NCBI GenBank assembly: GCA_964200185.2
Contig: CAXNAD020000200.1
Location: forward strand, 1-24,725
Length of the DNA stretch: 24,725 nt
Reading direction: 5' to 3'
From: Choristocarpus tenellus KU-1152
Lineage: Eukaryota; Phaeophyceae
The notes beneath the pieces are model-generated. The model saw nothing but the letters and a program-made list of their open reading frames with translations. It had not been told where the DNA came from and did no database searches. The position numbers and the translations under genes are program-made. Each line of letters starts with the position of its first letter. Position 1 is the first letter of the stretch. Of this stretch, positions 9,128 to 21,100 are shown in pieces.

Positions 9128-12100
9128 GTGAGGATGGTCCAGGCGGGAAATGCGATGCACTTTACAATTCTGTATATATCGAGAGTTATGCGTCAAAAAT
9201 GTGCAACTGATGCCCTTTACTACTCTTGGTTTGAAATCGGTTTGGTTGTAGGAATTACTAGCGCCAGTGAATGGTGCTTGTCGTGGCATATCCTGTATGT
9301 ATGCATGCGTCTCGGCATGTACTTCAACAAGATGTTACCCAATCCCTCTGGTTCAGATTCTATGGTGTAAGCAAGACTGGCAAGGGTTGGCAGGCCAAGA
9401 TTACGTCCCCAAAGGAAGGAGAAACTGTAATCGGCATCTTTCAGGATGAGGAGGTACGAGCACATCAGTACACATACACTTGGCACCCCTACCTTACTTT
9501 GAACATCTTACACATTATACTAATCCATTGATTAACCAGGTACAACCCTACTGTATTTTGCTAGACACAAGTGTCGAGGTAGAGACCTTCCTTAGGCAGG
9601 ATCAGGTTTGCATCTTGTGATGTTGTAAAGGGACTAGTGCTTGTGTTCTTCTGTTCTGTATAGTGTCTCTAGATGTGGCTACATGGTCTTATCACCAGTG
9701 GAGATTTTCACATACACATTATCTAGAAGGCTGAGAAATGCCACTTCAAGCCTGTTGTTATTTAATCGTTATAGTAGTGTCCCTAAATGAAGAATCCAAC
9801 CTTTCTTCCTGGCTTGAAGGCATATTGACTGCACAAGTATTTATGCTTGAGCATCCTGCCTGAGTAGATGTGGCTGAATGGTGTAATATGTGCATCTAGG
9901 GAATTGACAGTAATGCCCCATTTGCCTATCTTCCGATCTCCATGCAATAGATGGCAGCACGTGCATATGACCAGGTTGCCATGGATCTGTATGGCAGTAC
10001 GGCTGAGCTCAATTTCCCGGTAAGGATACATTTCTTGTGTACTCCGAAATGTTTAGTAAATACTTGACAGTGAGTGGGTTCTTGGCATTTGTTGTGAAGC
10101 TGGCGGATTCCCTCTCTTTCCCACGCCCTGCTGTAGGCAAGGCTTGTGCTATAGTACTAGGTATCCTAAACTGAGTGGATCAAATTGTGTAGATCTGGAG
10201 TGGAGCTTGACAATGGATGACTTAGTTAGTGACTGTGATTGGGGCCTACTATGATACCTCCTACCTCTGACCTTGCCCTTGAAAGGAGGGGGTCAGAGCA
10301 GTGTAAATATGACTAATAGTTGAGGGGTGAAGCAGGGACACAACAATCATGGTGCAGAATGAGATATAGAGCATACAGGACGAGTGGCAGTAAAGATTTC
10401 CTTAGCTGAAAGTTCGTATAACCAGCACAGATATAGTAGGTCTGAGTATTTTGAAGGAGATGGATGTGTGCCGGAGATACCTCATCCACCAAGCGGTTCT
10501 AGTGGCTCGCTGCTAGGGGGAGATGACTCCTCAGACATGACCAATGTACTCCTTTTCCCTCAACACCTAGCTTTCTTTGTCCCCCTCTTGTCATCAAGAA
10601 ATGCGATCTACCTCTCTCTAGACCAACATCCACTGGGTGATGCAAGTCAGCATGGAAGAGGGCAAACATCATCTACCGAGCATAGTGATATTTAAGGTAG
10701 ATCAAGGTTGATGCCTCAATCAAAATGTAGTTGTTGCAAGGACAAGTGAGTCCGATTGGGTATGGTCTTGTCTCATGAAGTCATGTAGCTGGAACAATAC
10801 GGTTTGTGCTTGTATCCATCCTCTCTCTCACTCCAAGACCATTCTGTAGGTCCACAAGCTACTTTTTCCTCCCCTTCCCTTCTCCTCACTGCAGCCCTTC
10901 TGTTTATCACTATTGCTGCTCCCTCCGATTGTTCAATTTGTTGGTTACTGTTCAGGGAGGCATGGGTGTTGACTTGAAGGAGATGAACCAACCGCGCAGG
11001 CGTAAGAAGGCGAAGCGATTGGCAGAGTATGAGTACCCAGATGTTACTGTTAAGGTGATTGATACCCATGGTTTACTTGAAGCAAAGTGGAGTATCTCTT
11101 TGGTCCTCCAGCAAACCACAATGGGAAGAGGTTACTTCAGGAATGTGGGCGCTTTTTATGCACCCTCGGTCACATTTCTGCTCATCGACTTTTTTGTTTC
11201 TTGAAAATTGATTTGTGCCTCTCACCTCCCCATTATGTAACATTGATCTCATCCTACCATCGTCCACAATAAGTACTTATTCCCTTTCGTAGATGGAAGA
11301 GGCCATATCACAAAGTGTTTCTAGGCACCTTCTACAGCAGTTTATAGCAGTTTTTTTGTTTGCTTTGTCGGACTTGATAGTTATTATGCCTATTGTAATG
11401 TTAGGAGCAGACTGACCTACACAATATATGGTGCACTGCCCTGTTCTTTTGACTGGTCAATTTTTGAATGACAACAGGGTCTTAAGACCAGGGCAGGGGA
11501 TACTGCTTCTGGTGCCACTGAGAATGGGCCAAGGGCAACGCTTATAGAACATGGAATTGTTAAGGTTGCTGAAGGGAAAGTATTGGCCCCATCACCCAAA
11601 GGGAAAGGGGCAGCGGCAGTGGTGGGGTGGTATCCAATAGATCCAACTGTACAAGACAAGGGGAAAGGGGAAGGGACAGGCAAGGGGCCGTTGGTGGTGA
11701 ATTCCGATAAGGCCAAGTCGCCCAGAGGATTGTCAATGCTTGGTGGGTTCCCAACAGGGGAGCAATGGGGGGCGACAGTGAAGACTAAGAAGGATGTCAG
11801 ACAGGGCAAGGGTATAGCAAGAAGAGGAATTGAGGGTGTGGCAAAAGAGGGCAAAGGGATCTCAGGGGGGACTGGGACAAGGAAGGATGTGGGGATTGCT
11901 GCAAAGGATGCTCCAGACTCCATAGTAATTTCAGATGGGTTGGGTGAGATGTGCAAGACTGTGAGGAGTGAGGAGACTCAGGACCTAGGATCTACCGAGG
12001 AAACTGAAAAAAGGGCCAAGAGTGGGTCACACAATGGGGGGGCATCGTTGAGATCCAAGGGCTTGGGACCAGGCTCTTCAGTGAAGTCTCATTCGTTGTA

Positions 12101-15100
12101 TTCAGCATTAGCACGATCTCAAAATGAAACCCTAGGCAGGAAGGCTGGCACTCCAGGAAGGGTTGAAACAGATGGAGTGATGAAGAAATGGAAGGGTGGA
12201 TATCCATCTAAGAAGTCTAAGGAAAGAACAGTGTCCAAGAGCTCGAAATCCTCTGAAGGAAAGGAAAGGGAAATGGCCATTGTCAACTCGGGCCTTGTTG
12301 GGGAGGATGGCAATCAATTCTTGTGTGGGTAAGTGTTCTTGTAGTGTGGCAATCGTTCTTTACTTGATCGCATTTGGTGGGTGAAGCAATGATGCTGCCT
12401 CTGGGATCTCCATTGTCTTAACATGCACACTTCTTGTGTGTATTGACCCATTGTCTCTTTCACCCATCTGTGTGCAACTGCTGTTATTCCTAATGGTAGA
12501 GCTGGGTATTGTGGCCTTGTACACATGGCCCACTTTGACTCTTTTCCTATTGCTAGCCCCACTGTTCCCTTCGATCGCTCTCTTTACCTCTTGACCCCAT
12601 TGCCCATCATGTGACAAATTCTGCAATACATACCAGTGTTTGCGGGAAAACTGGTGAGGTGCTATGCTGTGACAATTGCCCGAAGGTCTTCCACAAGCTT
12701 TGTCTTGCCTTGGGAAGCAAGGCTCGCCTAGCTGCAGAGTTTCAGAGTGAGGCTGATCCATGGTTCTGCCCCCACTGTGTGAAGGCTGGAAAACTGAACA
12801 CAATAAATGGGGTGAGTGTTGGAGTAGGTTTCAGGTTTAGTGGGTGGGTAGTCTTGCGAGAAGGATGGTCATGGTGATGGGGTTTTGCAAGAGACTACAG
12901 GAGTACTGCATGGTGCAGTGAGGACCCTTGTCCACCGCTTCTACTGGAACAACATGGCATGGAATACACCAATGACAAGTTAGCAAACTACAATTAACTA
13001 GATCCATATCCACTCTTCTTGTGCCTATTCTGTTATTTCCTTTACTAAAATCCCTACTTGTGAATTCTGGAACTCACCATATGCCAGGAGACACCGGACT
13101 GGGCCAGCATGAAGCAGGCCATGAGCAAGGTGGGTGAAGGCAGCATTTCTCGGTCTACATGTGTTGAAGGGGAGGGTGCTGGCATTGACCCTTGCAACAA
13201 TGTTTCTCCATCAGCAGTCTTTGCTCCTGAGCTAGCAAACCGGCTCCTGTACTCACTCCTTTATGAGGATTTCTATGTGGCCCCTAGGCACCCACGCCGG
13301 CTGTGCATGAGGGAGGATGCAGAGAAGAGGAATGGAGAAGAGAAGATATGTGAACCATCGGTGTTTTCCCAAGAGGGGTCAAACTCCCCTGGGCCAACAG
13401 GAGTTGGACCACATCATGGTGCAAGAGTCAGGCCTGGGTTTGCCACATCCTTAGCTCTGAGATCTTTTAATGCGGTTGTGACTCCCTTCAGAGACAGTGT
13501 ACAAGGACCTATCTGTAAAGGATCCAATGTGGGGCTGCCTGTGGCTCAGGGAGAGTTGGGACGTCGGCCAGGTGGTGGAGCCTTGAAATTTGCACAGCAA
13601 ACTGGGACTGTCCTTCCTGAAGTCCAACATTGCTTGAAGGAAGGAGCAACCCCAGATGCTGATCATGATACAGGCAAAGTCTACTGTCCAAGGGTCGGTG
13701 GAAACTCTAGGGATAATCTTGAACCCTCTCGAAGGAATGTGAGCAGAGGATTGGTATCTCCTGGCAAGGGACCTTCTGAACAGATGGGGTTGGTTCAAGG
13801 ATGGGAGGTTCCTGACTCAGTCAACACACCTATGCGAGGATCTTTAGTGCGAGCTATGCCCGGGGCAGCTGGGCTTGGTTCAGAGATCATTGAGCTGCAT
13901 TTTTCTGAGGACCCTCAGTGTGTGAGTGGAGTTCAGCATTCCACATTTGAGGGAGATATGCAGGTAATAGATAAAGGTGAAGGGGTGAGGAACAGCATGG
14001 ACGATATTGACAATGCAGTCTTCAGGAGAGAGGGAGATGATGAGGGTGACTGTATGAGTGTGGATGACAACCATAGTCAAGAAAGTGGTGAGGAGGAACA
14101 GCACAGTGACAAAGCGGGTAACACATATTCTAAGAGTAATACAGAGGTTGAGGGTTACAGCCTTGATGGCAACAGCACTGGTGTGACTTGGGTGGTGGGG
14201 TTGGAAGGCAGTAGCCACCATCGTATGTGGAACTTGAAGCATATGCAGGTGTGCACAGGCGGGGATGAGGTAGGTCAAAGGAAATCATGCTTCTACTGCA
14301 GTGGGCAGCCTGATGGTGCGGCCATGGCATGCCCCAACTCTGGTTTGGCCAATGTCCACATCTTTTGCTTCTTGTGTCTTGACTCTCGCTGGGGTCTTGA
14401 AAAGTCGTTGCTGGTCAAGGGACGTGTAAAGGTTTGTTTCCCTCTGGAATAGTGCTGTGAAAGATGTTCTGATGATGATATAGCCTGATTTTGCAGAGCA
14501 TAAGGAACAATGTCCCCACATTTTGGAACTTGGAAGCACTTACATTTTAAGGTTGGAGGGTATAACAAGATGAGCTTCTGAGTTCTTACCCTCCAGGTTT
14601 GTATCTTTATTCAATATTTTTTGCTGGAAGGGTCATTCGGATAGTTCACAAATTTAGCTTTCCAATTTTTTCTACTGCTGGTGTTGACCAAGTGGTTTAA
14701 TTGCCATCATGGTTAAAGAGTTTCCTCAAAAGCTTGAGGGAAAAACAAGCTGACCACTAGCTGACACTCCCCTGATCATGCCCTTGTCCCTCCCACACTC
14801 TGGCTTTGAATTGCTCTAGTGGGAGTGCCCTGCCTGCATGGAGCTCAGTCAGCGCAAGCGCCGTATCTCCAGTCGGAGTTCAGTGGGAAGTAGTGATAAA
14901 TATCGAGCCAAGAACAGTGCAACAAGGTGGGAGGATGGCGAGGATGGCAGAAGGAGAGAAGGCAGGTTGGGCAGAGGGGTGGAGGGGCATGCAGGATCCA
15001 GAGGAGGGAGCTGGGATGATGAGGAGGTCGTTGCAGAGACACATGCCAGGCCTAGTGGAGATGATTCGAGAATGAATTTGCACAACGATCCTGAAGTTGT

Positions 15101-18100
15101 TGAGGTGAGATATGTCGAGACCTGTTACTAGTAGAAGAAGTCCCCACAGGTCATACATGTATAGTGTTATGTATGCTGTGTGGTGTGTTCAGCTGGGCAT
15201 TAATACTTGTGGCAAATCAGATGGAGACTGAAAGTTTCATTGTGATACCGGGGATTCGGACAGTAGTTGGGGGTTGTTGAGCTATGCGGGCAGTGTGATC
15301 AGGAAGAGGATAGTAGGGGCATTGTGGGACATGCCCCTAGAGTGTTTGGTGAAATACCAATTGTGTGATACATATTGAAGGGCTCAAGATGCTGAAGAAG
15401 AGCACAATAGATTGGGGGCTCCAATGAGGCTTGTATGGCAGTGCTGCAAAATATCATATAGTCTTCCTGTATACAGAAGATGCTGCTCGAATACCCTACC
15501 AATCAGGTCCACCAAATACTTTGCAATACCTCTGCAAGTAGACACCCAGCACTTTTTGACCATGACCCATAATATCTTGAGATGGCTTGTTCTCTTGCAA
15601 TGCTGCAACAAGTGCACACATTCTAAGGGCAGCCATTGGCACACTCTATCTTATAACACACAGATGTCTCTGGTCAATTCTGTGCTTGTGCTCCTAGGCT
15701 TGCCCTTGCATTTGGTCTTTCGCCCACAACCCACCCAAATGTGCATCCCCTGATTTCTTCCCTTGCGACAGAAGCCCTCTAAAGAGGAGGGGCGACTACT
15801 GCGATTGGTGTACACAATATTTGTTGACCATCTGCAGCGAGGAGACCCATACAAATTGTTTGCTGAACCTGTTGATCCGAATGTGCCTGGATATGCTGAG
15901 GTCATCCGGTGGCCCATGGATTTCTCCACAATACGTGGGAAGATCTTCAATGGGGAGTATTTATCCATGGGAGCCCTGGCAAGGGATATTGCCCTGCTCT
16001 GTGGCAATGCCATCACCTTCAATCCACCAGGCACCATATACCACAGCATTGCCAAGTGCGTTTCTTGCTGGGAGGGTTCCCTGTGGACATGAATGTGATT
16101 CGATTGGGTGGAGTGGTGGGGAAGGTAGAAGATATGGCTACAGGATTTTGTGGCTTGCTATTGGGGGGTATTGACCCCTTTTTCCTCTACCTATCCCACA
16201 TTAATGTGATTGCTCATCATGCCCATCCCATGTGTTGTTCTTCTCACACCTCTTGCATTCCACTCTGTCAATCTTGCCCCTTGAAACTTTCCCCTCCTGT
16301 GAACCCTGCTTCCCATCTCTTGTATGTTGCTCCTTGTACTATCTTACGCTCTTGCCCCTCACTCCTCCCCATCTTCCCATCTCCTTCCTTGGCTCCCCCG
16401 TGTCCCCTGTCCCAATATGTACTTTTTGCACACAGGTCGATGCTTGAGACAGCAGAGATGATTTGGCCTTCTGCACTGGACCTCCTAAATCATCTTTGGT
16501 CTGTGGAAATGTTGGCTGAAGAAAATGGACGAGCTGGTCCCAACACCTCTGGCCGTGCCACAGCCGCACTAGAGGGTCGCTTTGCTGGATTTGAACTGAC
16601 ACCTGCCAATGAGGATGCCTACTACATGCATTTGGCAGTGACAAGGGCTGCCACTGCTTCCCGTACGGCTGAGACAGAGGGACTGTGCAAGGCCGGGCAT
16701 GTTAAAGGCTCAATGCCTGCCCCTTCAATGGAAGCTGCAGATGGGGATGTGGACTTGACCATGGGAACGGGGAATAGGGGTAAAGAAGAATTGGACAGTG
16801 AGGCAGTCCGTGTAGCTGTGAATGTAGCGACCAGTCTGGTGGAGCTGTATACTCCTGGGGACATGTGGGAAGAGGAGTGCCTGCTGAGGGAGGCTGTGGC
16901 GACTTCAAGGTCCCATCGAAGGGAGGAGGAGACCAGGTTAGTAATTATTGGTGTTGGTTTTGCATGCATTGGTCAATGGCACTGTAGCGTTTTGGTGATG
17001 TTGTGTAGTTATTGACTTGAAATAGATAAGGGTAAGTTGTCTCTGCAGGGGTCCAACCTTGGTTATTTTTTTTGTCAAGATAACCTTTCCAAATTTATGT
17101 CAGTCAGATTCAAAATGCAAAAATACTCACACACAGGGCATGAGGGCTAGATATGAAAGGGATTTTACTGCACACCGGCTGGTTCCTTATTCTCTGAACC
17201 AGATGAGGAAGTACAAGCAATAGTTGTAGTGACAGGGTAGGGTCTTAGGGAGACTGAGAAGTTGTTGGAGACATTGGTGGTCATCAAGTGTTCCCCAATA
17301 TGCATCATTCTGCTAATCACAATGTGCACTTCTGTAGTTGTTTGGGGGTACATGACCAACGTTAGTGAAATACAGGTTGGTAGAGGTGGGATTGTGGTTA
17401 GATGAATTTGAAGTCACGGGGACAAGGAATATCTTTGTTAGTTGTTGCACCAAGCAATGTGACGATGCATACTTTTCCTTTGGTGTTGATGACTACTCCA
17501 GAATAGATGTGAGGAAACAAGTGGGTGAGAGAGGGGTCATGTTATTAGAAGTTTTGCAGTGCTAGTATTTTACAAGATTAGATTGAGACCTTGCGCCTAA
17601 TTGTTAATATATTCCAACCACAAGCTGCCGCTCTGTCCTCTCATGGTCACTCAGCATGTACATACTTTGAAGTAGTTTTCCTTGTTCCTTGCACGCAATG
17701 CAGTTCAAGTGGTAGGCTCATTCTGAATGGATCTTGTGGAAGGGTAATTCCTCAATAGACAAGTGCATTGGTCTTCCCTCCACCCTGCCTTTTTCTCTAA
17801 CTTCCCATAATTCGCCCTCTACTTCCAGGAATGAAAGTGGAAGCGCACGTTGCAATCCTATTGATTCTGCTATGCGAGAGGCTCACAAATATCATTCAAT
17901 ACCACTAGCCATTCCCAAGAAGCCCACCCTAGTCCCAGACTCCCCAGAGAGCAAGTCAAACCAAACCACCAGCAAGTCCCATGCTACCAAGGCACACAGC
18001 ACAAGCAATGGGCGGCAACCAGCATCAGAGCCAGTCAAGGCTGCAGCTGGGTCTGGGGGACAGGCACCAGAGTGGAAGGTGGTTGAGGCGGCAGAGGGGA

Positions 18101-21100
18101 TGGCAAGGGGAGGGGAAGAAGGCAAGCGCTTGAGATCAATTGTTATGCGGCTACTGCGGTTAGCGGCAGGGCGACTTCGGACACGATTCCGAGTGGAGGC
18201 ATCCAAAGTGCAGGTAAGATGGGTTATTCTGTTCCGGACGTTGTAACAATGAGGTTAAGGAGATAGGGGTGTGAATATATAGCAACATCTACCCCAATTC
18301 CATGGCCTCCTTGCCCATGTGCATAGGATGCCTTTACCATGTAATGCCCCATTCCCTTTCAAGGGTACTGTTTTTGTTGTTCTTGGCATCACTCATACAG
18401 GGAGAGTTATGCAGCAGACGCTACAGTAGTAGTGATCTGTGCCTGCTACCAGAAAACCGGGAAAGGTTGGACAATTAGTGTTTCAGGCAAAGGTACAAAG
18501 GTGAACCTTACCTTTCTGCTCATTGATACTATGCGGCATTCAGACAGGTTGGTGAATCTCACCGCAATAGATACCGTGTCAGTTACTTTATGGATACCCC
18601 TGGCAGTAGTTGAGAACAAACAACTCACCATGCCTCAGTCTTATTCCTCCTATATCTGTATTGACTAATGGCCGCCTTCACTACCAAAGCACTGCCGTAC
18701 CTATATGGTAAACCTGAATTGGCCTAGTTTTCCCCATGCACTGCACTCTCTATCCCACCTACATGTGTGCACCTGCTACTCCTACAGGGTCTGGGTGTTT
18801 TTGCCAATGAGGGGATCAGGGCGCATGAACTGGTGGGAGAGTTTCTTGGTGAGCAAGTGGGACGAACAGTGGCTGATAGGCGAGTTGCAGAGTACAAGAA
18901 AGCTGGGCTTTCGGTAAGAGAAATTTTGTGATACGGCAATTAAGGGGGTATCATTATGGACATAGCAGGGCATAGCAGGGCAAAAGCATCCTATTTGCTA
19001 AAGGCACACTGAAGTAATGCAGACTATTCTGTCAGTGTAAGCGTTACTTTTTATGCCCCATATTTTCTACCCCTCAATATCGTTATTATTTCGTTCATGT
19101 TGCTGTCACACTCAAGTCTTTTTAAAACTATGTTCCTCTTCAAGGATTCCAAAAATATTATGTGAGGGCACAGTGCTATAGATTTGCAGGGATTGTGTAT
19201 TTTGCATAGTGAGGATTTATACAACGATGTTGCTTATTTCGATGTACTTTGAAGCAGTAAAATGCGAAATGATCTCTGATGTTAATATGCCAAGGTTGGG
19301 ATGGATGTCCTACTGAGGGGTAGGTAGGAACAGGGGGTGTAATATTTTAATGTGGCCCTTGTGGGTTATTAATTCACTTCCTGCTTCATTTTCCTGGTAC
19401 TTGTTGACTGCCTAGTCATCTAATCTAATCTAGTGCTTTCAGGTATGAGAGTATTTTTTCAGGGGTGATGATAATATTTTCTTACTACAGTTGTGTGGAT
19501 TGATGCTCTACTTAGTACTAATCGAATAAACATATTCCCATTCAAGTCCGGGTGATGAGTATTTCCTTCTGGCTGATTCCCTTTCTTTTTTTTATTCACT
19601 TACCATAATGTCTTCCCGCGCCTGTGTGGAAGAACTTCATGCAAAGAATAGGTGATGGGACTTTCCTCGACGCCACACGGAAGGGAAACATGTTGAGATT
19701 TGTCAACCACTCCTGTGAACCCAACTGCCACCTCAGGATGGTGAGTGCAAGAATTTTTGACAGAAAAACATTCCCACAAACGTGGTTGTGGGTCCATGAC
19801 TGATGCGGAATAGAGTTGAGAGGTCACTATGTCTTGATTCAGTTAGCCGTTGGGACTTGAACATTTTTTAAGTTGAGGTTGAGCTCTACTCGAGCCATAT
19901 CAGGTATGAAATCTTACAGGTCCTATCCCAAATTCGATCTATGCTCTCCTTGAGCAACAAGAAGAGTTGCCATGATTCGTGTACAAATTCTTTCTCCTGT
20001 AAAATATCTCTAGGTTCAGTGCAAAACTGTGGGCGAATGAAACTGACAATAGATGCAAGAGATATAAGATGATGGCAGGTTGCGGGCCTTGCTTGGTATG
20101 AATCCTGAGTAAGGTTTATCCTTTGGGGGATATCTGTTTAGTCCCCATTTCTCACTTTCCTGGGACCTGGTATTGTGAGGGTGCTACATGACCACTAACC
20201 CCAATAAACTGGCAGGCACAACACAGTATAGTTCAAAACTTGATCTCACCCTTGTGTGAAGAAAGAAAGTACCTTCTATAGTACATACAAGTATTATGCA
20301 CAGTATTTCACACCTTATTACATGCTTATCACACATGTAATGATATCGCAATCATGATAGTTTGATATATCTGAGCCAATAAACACTAGAGTTTCAAACA
20401 ATTAATATGGGCTGTGATCAGAAAAACATGGGGGATATCTCTCCTTTGTGTAGCTCCTCAGGTTTCTTGCAGTATCTTATTCATGTTGCTGAAACACAAA
20501 TTCCATGGTCCACCTTGCCATTGCATGATCAAACCAACTGTTCTTGGTACCAGTAGGAATGGATTTCAATTCCCAGTTCGTACGATGATCCTGTAGAAAC
20601 TGCTGACAGGGAAAATACTGAACAAAAAGTAAAAGTATTCAGCATGAGCGAGACAATACAATTTGAATGTAGAGATGGGTGGAAGATCGATGAGTTGTGG
20701 GTTAGCTTATTCCAACCTGCAAAAGAAGGAACAAGCCTCGGTATCTAGAGAGGCATCTCGAGACAATGGGCCACTAATTGAAGTGAAGATAAAAATAAAA
20801 GTGTTGAAAACAATACTTTTTGTATTGTGCGGAGATTGGACTGCATATATTTTGAACTACAATATGGCTTGAGTTGATTTGGGAACTCCCACTGCCTCTT
20901 GAAAGGACTGTTCACAAGTATAGGTTTCGATTATCAAGAACCACCAATTGTACTCCAGAGTATATGATGCTTCGGAAGCACAGTTTTTCGGACACACGAG
21001 ATTATGCTCATTTTTTGAGCTGAAAAATTGCACACCTCGGACAACATAAGAAATACTGACGTAACATGACCTAATGGTTTGAGTCATATATCTGCAGAGC

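Noticed and set aside
10599-10636. Candidate 38-base exon after a very good pyrimidine-rich acceptor
   Set aside because: It leaves phase 2, which does not fit the phase-0 exon at 10956, and no compensating exon was found.
11417-11956. A 179-codon open frame on the minus strand
   Set aside because: It is the Pro/Ser-rich antisense shadow of the Gly/Lys-rich exon 6; it has no domain and no splice context.
14494-14570. Candidate exon between the halves of PHD-like finger 3 (HKEQCPHILELG reading)
   Set aside because: It needs a weaker donor (GTCTTG) and would separate the finger from WECPAC; the direct GGACGT to TGGGAG junction restores a normal PHD ending in phase.
15909-17015. A 368-codon open frame on the plus strand over the bromodomain region
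   Set aside because: It overlaps exons 10-11 in another frame and reads through an intron; its sequence is Ser/Pro/Cys-rich without a domain, whereas the spliced frame gives a complete bromodomain.
18432-18668. A second AP2-like motif (KTGKGW also occurs in the AP2 domain)
   Set aside because: No AP2 strand or AARAYD helix follows. The same residues fit the strand before GLGVFA of the SET domain in phase, so the shared hexapeptide is taken as coincidence.
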